A stretch of 64,000 nucleotides of DNA, from positions 28,056,308 to 28,120,307 of the forward strand of contig NC_084666.1 in the NCBI RefSeq assembly GCF_028389875.1, given 5' to 3'. Made by a program: the position numbers and the translations under genes. The number at the start of each line of letters is the position of its first letter. Position 1 is the first letter of the stretch. Below, in pieces: positions 32,601-62,993 of the stretch. Origin of the DNA: Rhea pennata. Lineage: Eukaryota > Chordata > Aves > Rheiformes > Rheidae. The notes under the pieces were generated by a model. The model searched no databases and was not told where the DNA came from. It saw only the letters and a list, made by a program, of their open reading frames with translations.

Positions 32601-33791
32601 AGCAAATACAGGAATGAAACTTTACATATATATATATATATATATATGTATAAATTTACAGTCTAATATTTTCCAATGCATGGCATGCAACCTGCTGGAT
32701 ATCGTGTAATATAATTTAAAGATTTGCATGCCACCTAACACATGTATGTCTACCAGCATAGACGTTTTATCTAGACATTCAAAATACACTTAACTAGATA
32801 TTTAGTATAGAATAATGTTACCCTAGAATACTATGTTTGTGCACAGTATGTGGACCTTTGAGGGGAGATTCATCCCTGAACACATCTAGATGAGCTTCCT
32901 CTCCTCTCGCCATTTGCTTTGTCATATTCTTAGCTTTTATGATAACCAAAGATCAGAACAGAGAAGAGCAGGGGCTTGCATATGCTAGATGTGTAAGGAT
33001 AATCTGGAAAGTAAGAAGTACAGCAATCTTTCGTACTTCTGACTTCAGTTAGAGAGTGAATTACTTCAGATTTCCTTCTCCACCTGTAATACTGATTTAC
33101 TTATGGTGTATACAGAGGCTGGAAATTGATTAACTGTTTTCACAGACTTTGAGTATGCAAAGACTGGCTAAGGAAAGCGTGAACACTGTAGAAGCATTTG
33201 GGTCCCTCAGGAACAACTCCAAGAATTTAGCAGGACCCAGACAGGATGGTCCCAGCTGCAGAGCTTTCTGGGGCTGCTTCTGCCGAGAGCCCACAATCCC
33301 CTAAAATCACTACAAACACAGAGCTTCCCCGTGCGTGTCTTAACATGTTTCCAAGGATACAGACTTAAGAGCAGTACCTCTTATATGGCTTCTTGCAGGT
33401 TATTTGGCTAAGGGAGGATGTACTACCTCTTCCTTCCCTTTCAACTCTGTGAGGGGATGAAAGGCTCCATAACTCAAGTTACCTCCACTTTAAACAGAAA
33501 ACAGCTTTCAGTTATCTCCACTTAAGCCATTCCTTAACTTACTCCATTTAAATTGCTATCTAGCTCTGAGGTCTACTTACAGCCTTGTTCCGAGTAAGTC
33601 AGTGTTCATATTAAATTAAATAAATTTATCTGGGTTGAGAGTCATAGGGTAGATATCAAAAGCTAAAGTGTATTTGAGAAAGGCAGGAATTTCACATGGA
33701 AAAATGCAGCTTAGAACAAAAATGAGGATCTTCATTTCTTCATTTAACTAGGTTCATCTCTTGGACTCAACAACCACAAAAAGCTCCACAG

Positions 33792-33822
<31 letters not shown>

Positions 33823-34866
33823 AAGGTATTGTTAATCTCTGTTCACATACTTTTCTCAAAGGCTCTGTACTTACTCCTTCAAATGGAGGAGAGCTGCTTT
33901 TTAATGAAAAAGAAATAACTTCTCTCAGGAGATTGAAGAGACTGTCGCCACTTCATCAGTCTCATAAAATATTTTCTCTTGTTTTTGTGTGAATCAATAC
34001 AAATAGTCCAGTAACATGTTTGGTGTCAAACATTCTAAATATGAAATATATTTCTGGATTAATTTCCCTGAAAGTGTTAAATGGGTAGAGCTGCAATGAA
34101 CTTATTCATAGAGAAGCGTTAGAGAAATAGAATAATTTTTTATCGTGTACTTGAGCATAGTTTGATATTATCTCATGTTTATTACTCTTCTTTTCCTCTT
34201 ATTCCTCTTTTCCTCTTTTTCCTCTTTCATGCAGCGTTTGTTGCATTTGCTGCTGTCATAACAGCCATTGCCCTCGTGCTGATTTTTATTGTGGCTCCGT
34301 GGAGAGGTCAGACAAATATATTGATCTACATTTTAATTTGTTCAGTCATTGGTGCCTTCTCTGTCTCATCTGTGAAAGGCCTGGGCATTGCCATTAAGCA
34401 AATGCTGGAGGGGAAGCCAGTTTATCGCCATCCACTGCTTTATGTTTTGGTGGGAATCTTAGTGCTCTCGGTCAGCACTCAGATCAACTATCTCAACAAA
34501 GCACTGGACGTGTTTAATACGTCTCTAGTGACACCTATTTATTATGTGTGCTTCACCACTACGGTGGTAACGTGCTCCATCATCCTGTTCAAGGAGTGGA
34601 ACAGCATGGACCTGGGGGACATCATTGGCACCCTGAGTGGGTTCTGCAGTATCATCATAGGCATTTTTCTCTTGCACGCTTTCAAAAATGCTAATATCAC
34701 CTGGAATCAGTTGATGTCCACGGTTGTAAAAGAATCTTCATTGCCATACCATGAGTACGAATCCTGTCATACCTTGCTGGAGAACATGGAAAGCCCAACT
34801 TTGGCACATGAAGAGGACAACGTTTTATTCAGTCAAGGAAGATCTCAAGCAGCCGTTCTTCAGTGA
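23563..34866 (+). CDS. NIPAL1: NIPAL1, NIPA-like magnesium transporter, complete coding sequence
   Basis: Six coding exons on the plus strand: 23563-23608, 28202-28468, 29410-29466, 29781-29871, 31662-31822, 34235-34866, totalling 417 aa (human about 410). All borders are GT-AG and phases fit. The N-terminal region before the first helix has two N-glycosylation sequons (NVS at 35-37, NET at 52-54). The first membrane helix covers about 68-89 ([20 protein letters not shown]). The family block [20 protein letters not shown] and [10 protein letters not shown] follows, then several more hydrophobic helices ([38 protein letters not shown]). The family (SLC57) moves Mg2+ across plasma and endomembranes. 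NIPAL4 is the nearest alternative, but the N-terminus and the TXK-CNGA1 neighbourhood point to NIPAL1. Confidence 0.96.
27007..27029 (+). repeat. GA microsatellite
   Basis: About eleven GA units followed by A-rich sequence, in NIPAL1 intron 1. Confidence 0.85.
30987..31041 (+). repeat. TG microsatellite followed by T(19)
   Basis: TGTGTG-type repeat with interruptions leading into a 19-base T run, within NIPAL1 intron 4. Confidence 0.8.
32623..32648 (+). repeat. AT microsatellite
   Basis: About twelve AT units in NIPAL1 intron 5. Confidence 0.85.
33796..33822 (+). repeat. T(27) homopolymer
   Basis: Uninterrupted run of T in NIPAL1 intron 5, with no associated element recognised. Confidence 0.85.
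34235..34866 (+). CDS. NIPAL1: NIPAL1 last coding exon
   Basis: The exon carries residues 208-417. It follows an unbroken pyrimidine-rich stretch ending CATGCAG. Four or five hydrophobic helices are followed by a cytoplasmic tail ([14 protein letters not shown], then [11 protein letters not shown]) and TGA. Confidence 0.93.
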
Positions 34867-35073
34867 AGTACCATGAACTGCAGGTTTGGCCCACCTACAC
34901 CCATCAGAGCACTCTTCCTTTCCACAGTCCTCTGGAAGACCATCTATGAAGTGAGTTAAGTGTGGGATACTCCTTTCTGTGCTTGGAAAAGTAGCCAGCA
35001 GTTGGTAGAAATGAATGAAAAGGTTCAATAATTAACATGACAGACAGAAACCTGGTGGAGATTATACATTGAC

Positions 35074-35079
35074 AATAAA
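35074..35079 (+). terminator. NIPAL1: Candidate NIPAL1 poly(A) signal, proximal
   Basis: AATAAA lies 208 bases past the stop codon. A second AATAAA is at 35725-35730. Without transcript ends I cannot choose between them. Confidence 0.4.
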
Positions 35080-35580
35080 TAGGTTTGTCCAGTTTCTATA
35101 TGTAACATTATCTGTTGTAGAATTTTATTAAAAAAATTGAAAGCTTTCTAAGCTATCTTTACAAAATGCAGTTTTTCCATCATGATAAAAATTAATGTCC
35201 TTGCTAAAGTAACAAGTAGTCTGTTATCTTAGTAATGACCTTGATATTTCAGGCTCTCTTTATGTATTTATAATTCATTGCCAAGTAAACTTGTAGATAT
35301 TCTACCTGAAGGGCATTCACTGGAGGTATAATATGAAGAAAATGCTGTCTAATTCTTTTAGCTTTTAATATCAAATTTTATGTAAGATTTTCTTTTTTAC
35401 TTTTGAGTGTCAATGAACCTTGCATGGGTGTTGCACAAAAAAGTTATGAAATGTGGTTCTCAGTAATCGGTCTCCTTCAACCTCTTTTTTTCAATAGCAA
35501 AGTTCTAGCTTATTTTAACCTTAGGAATCCTTAACTCTCCAAATCCCTGAATGCACTTGTACCACAGCCAAGTTACAATT

Positions 35581-35581
<1 letters not shown>

Positions 35582-35616
<35 letters not shown>

Positions 35617-35632
35617 AAAAAAAAAAAAAAAA
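35582..35632 (+). repeat. Long interrupted A tract
   Basis: Thirty-three A, then CC, then sixteen A. It sits in the likely NIPAL1 3' UTR or just beyond. No retroposed body is recognisable on its 5' side, so it may be a simple slippage product. Confidence 0.85.
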
Positions 35633-35724
35633 CACAGCTGCTTATGGGCCTGTTGCTGTTCACTTTTTAAAAATTACTTAAGATGAAAGAATACTTTATT
35701 CAAAGGCAGCAAACCAATATGTGC

Positions 35725-35730
35725 AATAAA
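35725..35730 (+). terminator. NIPAL1: Candidate NIPAL1 poly(A) signal, distal
   Basis: AATAAA in plus orientation, about 860 bases after the NIPAL1 stop, following the long A tract at 35582-35632. Confidence 0.35.
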
Positions 35731-38700
35731 TTTCCACCCTTCGCTTTATATTACTCTGAGGCAAAAGAAAGGAATTCCTTTATTTCAGTACTTTCACCTA
35801 ATATTGTCATCTATACATCAGAACCCAGTTAGTTAAGCTTTAAAATTTTTCTGCTCTTCCGGAAGAGTACCAGTTTCTCTATTTTGTTATAAAGGCAGAA
35901 TTCCCTTCCAAACAGTGCTGTTTCTGAAAAATACTAGGTAAAGGAAGGGCTGCAAACAGTGGTTGAGAAACATCCCACCATTAATGTAAGTGTTTTTCTT
36001 TGGCCTGTTCTCCTTTTCTGAAAATGAATGTTCACCTCTGTTAGATGCTTTATCTCTTAATCTACTATATTCCTTGAAGATTTGTATCTGTACGACTGTT
36101 TATTCCTCAGTCGTGGTCACTGATCTTTATCTCATAAAACCTTGCGCCATCCACGTTTTACTCGCCCCCCTCCCCTGCGTTTCCACTTCTCGAGCACGGA
36201 GGCCGCCCCGGCGGTCAGCACAGGCAGCCCGTCCGCAAAGCAGCATTTCCACCCCTCGGGATTTTAAATGCAAGTTCGGCACCTTCCTCAGAGGATGCCA
36301 GCGCGGAAGCACGAAAGATGGACTGATCAAAAATGTATTTTGATTTTTATACGCAGACTGGAACCTCCTTATAGCGAAGGCTGTGCGTTCCCCAGCTTGC
36401 AAGGGGTGGAGCGAAAGCTGGCGCTTCAGGTGCAGGCAGGGTTGTGCTAAGCAAAAGCTCGTCGCTGCCTTGCAAGAACAAAATGGTCACTACGGATATC
36501 TCATGTTTGCACTGTGCAAAGTTTAATAGGGGGCTAAAATTGACGCTGATGTCATGTATTTAATTTTTGAAAAATGTTTGAAATCTCTCTGGTTACTTAC
36601 ATTCCCCCTCTTTTAATGATGTTTTAGAAGCTACTGAAAACTGGACAGTAACACTCAGGATACTAACTTGAAATCACTTCTGAATTACAAGGAGGTTTCT
36701 GCCCATGCACAAACACACAATCTTTTATTTTCCTAGGAGGAGGGTATCTGAGAAATGTGACAGGGACAAGTGTGTGCAGCTCTCGGCCTTTGTACAAGAT
36801 GCAGAGGTAATCTTGCCAATGCAAGGAGAAGCTGAGAAGATCTCAGGCTAGAGATGTTCAGGGTATCACCTGTGATTACCCGACCTGAGAAACGTATTTG
36901 ACAGCGAAGCAAGCAGCAGTAACATTATCACAGCAAAAACAGATGTTATCACAAAAAAAAAGTTCTGGCCTTGTAAATATAATGACAATGTAATGTATTC
37001 AACTGTAGAATAGTTTTCAGTTTTCTAATTGGTGAGACAAATGGCAATTCTTTGCTACTAAATGCAAGTGTTAAAAACTTTCCAGAAACTGGGGGACAGG
37101 GAAAAACATGGTGTCATAACTTCATGGCTAATAATTAAAAATAATAATAATTATTTGTCAAGTCCAAGATACAAACACTTTAGAATTAAAAACAGATAAT
37201 AGAATAACTAAAAATGGAGTTTACTTTAAAGTAACTCCAACTCCATAGTTAGCAAAGCTTATGTTGCTTTGCAACATGATATGATTTATAGACAAACTGA
37301 AGAAGACAATATTGATTGACCCTAAAAAGAAAAATGGAAATCATTCTGTTTAGCTCGTGACCCCTCTATTTGCTTATGTAGCTGTCAGGGTTGGGTGACT
37401 GAATGGGTTATTGGTATGTTAGAGTAACCAGTCCAATTCTTGTGTGGATGTGTTGGCTTTTTTGCAGGTATGTAGTATTGCTTGTTTTGATGGGGACATG
37501 GACTTTTTCCATACATACTCCTGACAATCAGTTAACTTATACCAAGTAAGAATTTTGTATTTCCTACTGGACCTGCATAGCTACTTTTTATTAAAAAGAT
37601 CTCTTATAAAAAAAAAATACAAGGAAAGTAATGTTATCTTCTTAAGTGTCAGAAAACCAGAGTTACAGCTTATTTTCATAATGTCGGTAATGTTAAGAAA
37701 TAAATTATTGATTTCTTTTTATATACAGGAACATTTGCCATAAAAGATGTTATTTTTGAAAATGTTTATAGTTACTAATTTGGGGTAATTTTTTAAAAAT
37801 GAAATTATACAGATATTTATCTTGTAATAAAGTATTCATGGACTGAGTGTTAAGCGATCTGTTGATGATCTGTTGCCTTTAAAAAAGGAGAGAAACAAAA
37901 GTTATGCTTCTGGTAAGCATTTAAATGCTATCTGATGGGTCAAAAGCAAATAATCTTGGTTTTAATAGCTGCTCCTACATATACATATTTGTCATTCTAG
38001 ATGAACATGACTGTCTGGCTGGTAACCTTGCAGTTCACGTGCATCTGAGCTGGTCATGATGTCTTCTGGTAGTTTTTGTGATTGGAAAGATAAATGCTCT
38101 ACTCCCCTGAAAAAGCCAAGTGGGGAACTACTGTATTTTCATATTTAGCTGAAGTCTGTCATGGAATTGGGGGAGTGGAGGTATGGGGAGACTGAGAGGT
38201 TTGGGATTTGTGTGGAGGTTACCAAGATTTGCCAAGATGTGGTACTTCCACCCTGGTACTCCATGGAAAGCCACGACAAGGAACAGGTAATGCTGATGGT
38301 TAAACTAGCAACTGGAAGATGTGGACGTTGAGGGACAAAACCACGCATTAGAGACCCCAAAGCCAATGTGTTAGTGAATTCGTCTTAGTGCCCATGGTCA
38401 GTGGAAAGTATTTTGGTGAACGTTCAGGTTTTTCAGGCAGTGATACGAAGGATGCTATTTAAAGTCATCTGAAGCATTACGGAAAGCTTTGGGGATGGTT
38501 AAGAACTGGAACAAAGAAGACCTCAGAGGCAATACACTGCGAACCAAATCACAGCTTTTAAACGCTGATACCAGACAGTCTTGGCAGCCACTATCACTGC
38601 AGTACCTCAGGGCAAATAATTTCATTATGTAGCTGTGCTGACTAAATGTAGGTAGATCAAGGAGACTTGGATATATTAAATAATCTGTAGGGAATCTGGA

Positions 38701-40683
38701 AGGAAGTACATAGGTTGCAAGTTTCTATAGAAACCGGCTCTACCCTTTTCCTTTATCTGCCTTCCTAGCCAAGCCTAAACCAGCCATGCTATAATGAGGG
38801 TGATTTCTTCCCAAAGAGCACTCATTCAAAATGTAAACCTCATTACTTATCACAGTTGTGACCCAGGGGTATTTTTGGAACTACGCACTCCTGGCTGCCA
38901 TTTGGTTACTGTTTAAATTGCAGTAAAACAAAATTGGCAAGTGTATTTGGAAACCCTCTTAGCAGTGCGCTCTCCAGGCTTCCCACAGCAGAATCCTTCC
39001 TTGCAGTTTTTAGAGAAGAGCAGAAGTTTACAGCTAGATTAGGAGGCTACATGGAAGTGAGGGTGTCTGATGCGTGTGTGGGTCATATACGTAGGTAAAT
39101 CCGTGGGTATTTCTCTGTTGTGAAATAGAAAATTGTTTAGAAGGGAAAAAATGTTGGTCTGAAAAATAAATGGACACAGACCTCACCAGGCTTGTACACA
39201 CAGGTAACTGATCTGCATTATTTATCAGGAATGCTTTTGAGGAGACAAATCATTTCCTCATCTGAAAATAAATGATTGAGCTTTTGACAGAAAAGAGAGA
39301 GACTCCTCCAAAAGTGGTTTGTGCACAGAAACGGAGTTCTGGCTGCTTTCCCCATCTCTGATGCTCCCTGTCTGTTTTCTGATGTTTGAACTTCAGCTGG
39401 ATTTTTCATAAGTGCTGAGGACTCGTGCAGCCTTATCCTCAAGCAAACGTACATCGGTTAAAAATAATAACAATACCAGCCAGCAGACCCCTGTACGCCC
39501 CCGTGTGTCCCTCTGTCAGTGACATGGGCCGAGGTGACGTTCACTTGTACAGGTGCTTTTATTTTGCTTTCTTGAATACGGTCAATATCTGAGCAAAGCT
39601 CATGGGAACCACGAGGACTGAGGTGTAACTGTTAATCTTTACGTGTGTAGCTCTTCTAATAAGCAAATAAGCTTAATACACTCGACCTTTGTCCAGCCAG
39701 GCCTTTCTCGTTGCTGATTAAGCACTGATTTCCAGGGCTGTGAAGCACATTATAGTGCATTTTAATTTATATCCAGTCAGGCATTTGATACCAGCTGTTA
39801 AATATATCTGTGTATATGTGTTAATAATAGCCAGGGTAGCCCCCGATATTTGCTCAGTGCGTTAGACCAGCATGTTCCAAGGTGCATGCACGCTCGCCCC
39901 CAAAACAAGCACGAGCAGGACCCTTTGCGCCTGTAAACCTACCTTTTACTGCGCAGCAGGGTAGAATCTGCTAGCTATATATTAACTTGCAGTAATAAAC
40001 GTAGCAAAACCAGTTTTACAAGAGCTATTAAAGAGATTCTTTGAAGCCTCCCTGTGCTTTTATGTTGCAGATGTAGGATGAGTTTGGCGTTTATAGAGCA
40101 TCACCTGCTGAAAAGCATTGCGTGTCTGTGGCCGAGGCACCAAGCTGCGGGGAGCGCAACGCGCAGCACAGCATCGGATAAATCTGTTTTCAGTCATAGG
40201 TCTAATGGAATTGAATGCTCGTAAGTGAATAAGTCACTTAAAAAAGCAAGTAGTGCCACCAGTGAGCAAAAATTCTTTTAGTAGATTACAAGAAAGGATG
40301 AAGATACTATGTTTCAGTTGAAGCAGAAATGCTTTAAAACTGTATTTGAAAGTACTCCAAAAAATTAAATGATACAAATAAGAGTTTCCTTTCTAAAGGG
40401 ATTAATAACTCACCTTTTGATAGTTACTGTACCTAGAGAGAATTTGACCTAGAGATGCTGTCATCTCCTGGAAATTCAAAATTTGGGAAGATTTAGATAT
40501 TTCATTTTATTGTTGCAGTTATTTTTTTAAATTTGGAAATGGGGAAAAAGTAAAATTAAGGTGTACCGAATTTGTTCATTCTTCAGCTAGTCAGTTTTAA
40601 GCATTTTGTCTATAAAATGCTATAAAATCAAATATGCATATGTTTATAAGTAAGTCATAATGCAACCATATATTAAGAAACTA

Positions 40684-40689
40684 TTTATT
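40684..40689 (-). terminator. TXK: Candidate TXK poly(A) signal
   Basis: AATAAA on the minus strand, about 790 bases past the TXK stop codon. Its use is unproven. Confidence 0.3.
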
Positions 40690-41479
40690 GGTAGTGGCCT
40701 AACCCTCATATTAAATAATAACTAACTTCATGTGCCTCTTCTTCTCTATAATATTTTTGTATTGATCAAAATTCAGATAAAAAAATGAAACGTGAAAGTA
40801 ATGCAAGTCTGGGTTACAAGACCTGATGCAAGTCAGGTGTTAGAGAACGTATCTGAGCTAGAGGAATTCACTTCATTTTACTGGCAGGTTCCAGCTTTGG
40901 CTCATCGGGCAGCAATCCTGGGCGCCCATCGAGGGCAAACGTGGGATTTTGCTCCGACGGCCAGTCAGACAGCTCGCTGCCGCTGCCATGCCGGTGCTTT
41001 GCTTCAGTGCCGCCTGCCTCGCCGTGAAAAAGGTCTCGGCTTTAGACTCGCCCTATTTAGAGCTTTATCGGAGGTTCTCACATCATTTTTGCTGTCATTG
41101 TATTCCCCAGTCCACGAGCCAGTAACGAATCGGTTCTTATTATTACAGGAATTAGTGTAGCTCTGATTAAAAAAAATAAATGAAAAGGCCTATGTGGTGA
41201 GTAAGTTTGGTTACTTCTTTTCAAACAGGAGACTTTTCTCCCTGGACTTGAAAACAAATAGCTTTATAGTCCAAAACCAGTCTTCTGAGATATGTTCCCA
41301 AATGACTAAAATAAAATTAGGTCAAGCCTAAACAGCTGCTTCATTTTGTAGGATGCAGTTACTGTGATTGAAGTAGAAAGGCTGTAAAAGACTGAGATTT
41401 TTGTGTATCATCAGCTGCATTGAGAGGCTTAATGCTAACCTTTCAGGAAAAAAAGAAAATTCTTGTGTAAAACCTCTGA

Positions 41480-59778
<18,299 letters not shown>

Positions 59779-59920
59779 ATCTAGTTGTCTGCATATATTC
59801 AAATAGAAATGCAATCCTTTCTTCTGCAGTTGTGCCAGTATAAAGACCCCAGCTGAGCTCTTAGCTCTGGTGTGAAGCTGGCTATAACACACCTACAGCT
59901 CAACCCCGCCTACTTTTCTT

Positions 59921-59943
59921 AAAAAAAAAAAAAAAAAAAAAAA
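59921..59943 (+). repeat. A(23) homopolymer upstream of TXK
   Basis: Uninterrupted A run about 145 bases upstream of the TXK start codon, i.e. a T run in the direction of transcription near the likely promoter. Confidence 0.85.
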
Positions 59944-62070
59944 GTCTAGATACTAATCTCATCTCTGTTAAAAAAAAAATCTCTCTGTTTTCTAGTATAT
60001 CAAATGCATATTTTACAGCCAAATTACTAGACAAAAATCAAGAGGGCTAAGTATTGATTAAAAAAACAAAAAAAATTAAAAAACCCCAGCAGATATAGAT
60101 CCCCAAATTTGGTTTAATTCAGATTAAATTTTGATCTTGATATTTAAAAATAATTAGTTATAATAGAAAAATACGTAATGAAGTTGCTTAAGGAAGACTG
60201 AGTTCATCCAGAAGAAATGATGGTGTGATTTCAAATGGTCTTTGAGGACATTCAAAGAGTCAGTAAAGTAGCCGATTGCAGAGATGCTCTGATCCTTTGC
60301 AAAATTTGCCATCTTGGGCTAGATGCATTTTAAAAAAATGCATTAATCCACAAGCTAGGTGCTTCTGAGTACCTGAAAAGCATTTCTTCAGACAAGAGGC
60401 TTTCTTCTCTTTGAATAGAAAGACTTAGACATAGCAGTGGGGAGACCTAAGCATCTCCAAAACTGTTTATAGACACTGAAATGGAGCAATGATGGTCTGC
60501 ACTAAGCTAACTACAGTCCTCTTTAGTAACTTGATTTGAGGTAGACTTAACCACTGTATGAAAACCCTTTTTGCAAATAGGCAAACCATTCTCCATCACA
60601 CAGGGCAATAAGGGGCACAAGTAACAGATAACAAAAAACCCAAAACACAGCCGGGAGGTGAGCACAGCAAACCTGGACTGCTCATGCTTCTCACATCTGT
60701 GAGTACAAAGTTAGGTTAATTTAAACAGACTTCAGTGAGGCTGTGGAGACTTTAATCTCTAGCAGAGGGGAAAGGACAAGTAACCTCTAAAAAGTAGTTC
60801 AGCCATTTCTGCAGTGACCATCTGATCATGGTCAAATGCACATAAATACGCATTTATACTACAATATATACACTCATTAGAATGTATATATTTATGTGTA
60901 TATATGTACAGATACACATATATAGATTAGCATAACATTCATGTGAACAACGGGTTTGGCTGATAAAGCACTGTTTGTCCATAAATTATTCACAACACAT
61001 TACTCTGTTACAAACAACAGTTAACGCTCAGTTTATTTACGCACACATACAATACGACATTTTCCTTTACAAACGGAAAGGTTAGATTGTACATACAGAA
61101 GACAAAGATAGGAAAAGGAGCTCTCCTGTAATACACGAGGGTGTAATTTCTTTCATTTACAAACTCAATATATTGAGTTGTGTATGTAAGTTAAGGTAGA
61201 ACAAACTTGTACTTGAAAAGTTCAAGAGGAGAACACTCATACTTTTTATAAATAAGTGTATAGAATTTATGTATTTACAATACAGCATATAAATTATTTT
61301 ATAATTAATCAAAAACAAGGTACTATAGTACACTGACAGCCAGGTGTGCTGGATTTATTTTTCATAACTAACGTTAAGACTAATCTTGGAAGAGTCTTTG
61401 GCTGATGAGAGGCCCTAGAAGGTCTCAGCATATCGTTGCTCTGTTCTTTGGCAAAGTTTTCGAGTGTTACACCAAACTGATGACTGCACGGTTGGCAACT
61501 CACTGCGTGCAAAGGAAAGAGGCATGTTTTGTGTTCTTGATGTGTCACAGAACAATCATCAACTGAGGAAAAAGTAATGTTTCTGGAGAATCTCTGGAAA
61601 CACTTCAATGTCAGTAACTAGCTATTAATAGAAAAATAGAAATTAATACCTTCAATTTTAAAGTATGCAAATCGCTACTACTACCATTCCTACTGCCTGA
61701 GTAAAGAGAAACTCAGAAGCACGGACTGTATATACATAAACACAACCCAGTAAACACAAACTAAGCTCCTGGGCTTTGGCCGCGTTCCCTCTCTTTCCCC
61801 ACAGAGAGCTCAGTTTGTCCATTATGCGATGCTGACTTTACAGCGAGAATACAGGGACTGCTAGTATTGCTGAGGGTATCGCACATGTTTTTCTGGCATC
61901 ACATAGAGCTTCCTGGGTTGAAGTGCCGCAACGTTACAGGCTCCCCACATTCTTTACCAACATCCAGCAGCTTACGGGATCAAGCCTTTAAAAAAAAAAA
62001 AAAAAAAGACGGGAGGCTACATCTCTCAGACGTGGATTCTTTCCTGTACTTGGGCTGCAGCTGTTTTTCT
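59944..62070. other. Spacer between TEC 3' end and TXK 5' end
   Basis: Contains the TEC 3' UTR on its right side and the TXK upstream region on its left. Minus-strand AATAAA words occur near 61032 and 61352. No other gene is seen. Confidence 0.6.
61032..61037 (-). terminator. TEC: Candidate TEC poly(A) signal
   Basis: AATAAA on the minus strand, about 1.03 kb past the TEC stop. Another candidate lies near 61352-61357. Use unproven. Confidence 0.35.
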
Positions 62071-62148
62071 TCAGAAAGCATCTTCACCCTCTGCAATGTC
62101 TATGATTGTGTGAAGCAAGTCTTCAAAAGTGGGCCGTGCCTCCGGCTT
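62071..62148 (-). CDS. TEC: TEC, last coding exon (partial gene)
   Basis: The exon encodes KPEARPTFEDLLHTIIDIAE, GEDAF and TGA, after an acceptor TTTTCAG and in phase 0. It is the C-terminal end of a Tec-family kinase domain. FEDLL and the acidic Glu/Asp tail match human TEC (KPEGRPSFEDLL...ECEETFGR) better than TXK. It lies on the same strand as TXK, in the order known from other vertebrates. The rest of TEC lies beyond the right edge. The invariant-looking Gly of KPEGRP is Ala here. Confidence 0.9.
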   Translation of the reverse strand, partial: KPEARPTFEDLLHTIIDIAEGEDAF

Positions 62149-62439
62149 CTGAAAACAAAAGCATACACTGGTGTGATCAGCACGTACTAGTGGTACGTTG
62201 ACTTTAATTCTTGGTCTTGAGAGCATTCTCTGGCAAAACATTTACCATCTTGTTAAATGTGATGTGAAAAAAAAAATTTTCCTTGTGCTGATTTTGAATA
62301 TCTCTCTTAACTGCAGTAAATTTCACCTTATTTTTTGTTCTGACTGCTGTGAAGAGGTGCTGCTAGACTATAGTCTTCATGTAATTCTTTACTTTGCATA
62401 CTGCAGTCCTTTTTCATTTTTCCTCCCTATTCTCCTACC

Positions 62440-62940
62440 CCTAATAAATTGTTGCAACCTTTCTTCATGCAAATTGTTCATGCTCCTAAGCATTCTGAGT
62501 GTCCTCCTCTGAAGTTTCTTATTTCAATGCATATTTTTTGGACTGAGAAATAACACTACTGCATAGATTTATGTAACAGCATTATTCTATTGCTCTTTTT
62601 TTCTATACAGTTCTTTGTCATAACATCTCGTTTGCTTCATTTAATTATGGCAACACACTGATATAGTCTCTTTACTGACCCTGCTGATAGTTAATTTAGC
62701 ATCTTTTGAATGTCTGAGTAACTTGCACTTTTCCTCCATTTAAAAGCCTAATTTAATTTCAACATCTACTAAATTCTGATGCTTCAGTATTCATCTCCTT
62801 TTCAAGTTATTAACAAATTTATTACGCAAGGTCTGAGGCACCTATGATTAATCATATTTTATGATAGATTGATCATTTTTTGCCACTGTTCATTTCCTGC
62901 TTGAGATTCACAAAGATTTTTCTCACACATGATGACTTCT
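62440..62940 (-). mobile_element. Probable ancient CR1-like LINE remnant
   Basis: Plus-strand words such as CAACCTTTCTTCAT, GTGTCCTCCTCTGAAGTTTC and a later GTTATTAACAAATTTATT resemble the antisense of CR1 (CCTTTCTTCAT, GGCCCTCCTCTGGACTTG, TTAATAAAGATGTTAA). Divergence is high and the boundaries are uncertain. Confidence 0.45.
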
Positions 62941-62947
62941 TAAATTA

Positions 62948-62993
62948 TCAATAATGCCTGACGAAATCAATCAATAATGCCTGACAAAATCAA
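62948..62993. repeat. 23-bp tandem duplication
   Basis: The unit TCAATAATGCCTGAC(G/A)AAATCAA occurs twice head to tail with one difference. Confidence 0.9.

Larger units (their letters stand above)
34867..41479. other. Convergent spacer: NIPAL1 3' UTR, gene-poor DNA, TXK 3' UTR
   Basis: NIPAL1 and TXK converge here. Apart from their 3' UTRs I see no gene. A small GC- and CpG-richer patch lies at about 36150-36310, and a minus-strand AATAAA at 40684-40689 could serve TXK. Confidence 0.6.

Noticed and set aside
35582-35632. A tract taken as the tail of a processed retrocopy
   Set aside because: No retroposed body or target-site duplication is recognisable next to it.
59839-59844. TATAAA near the TXK 5' end
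   Set aside because: It reads on the plus strand, opposite to TXK, so it cannot be the TXK TATA box.
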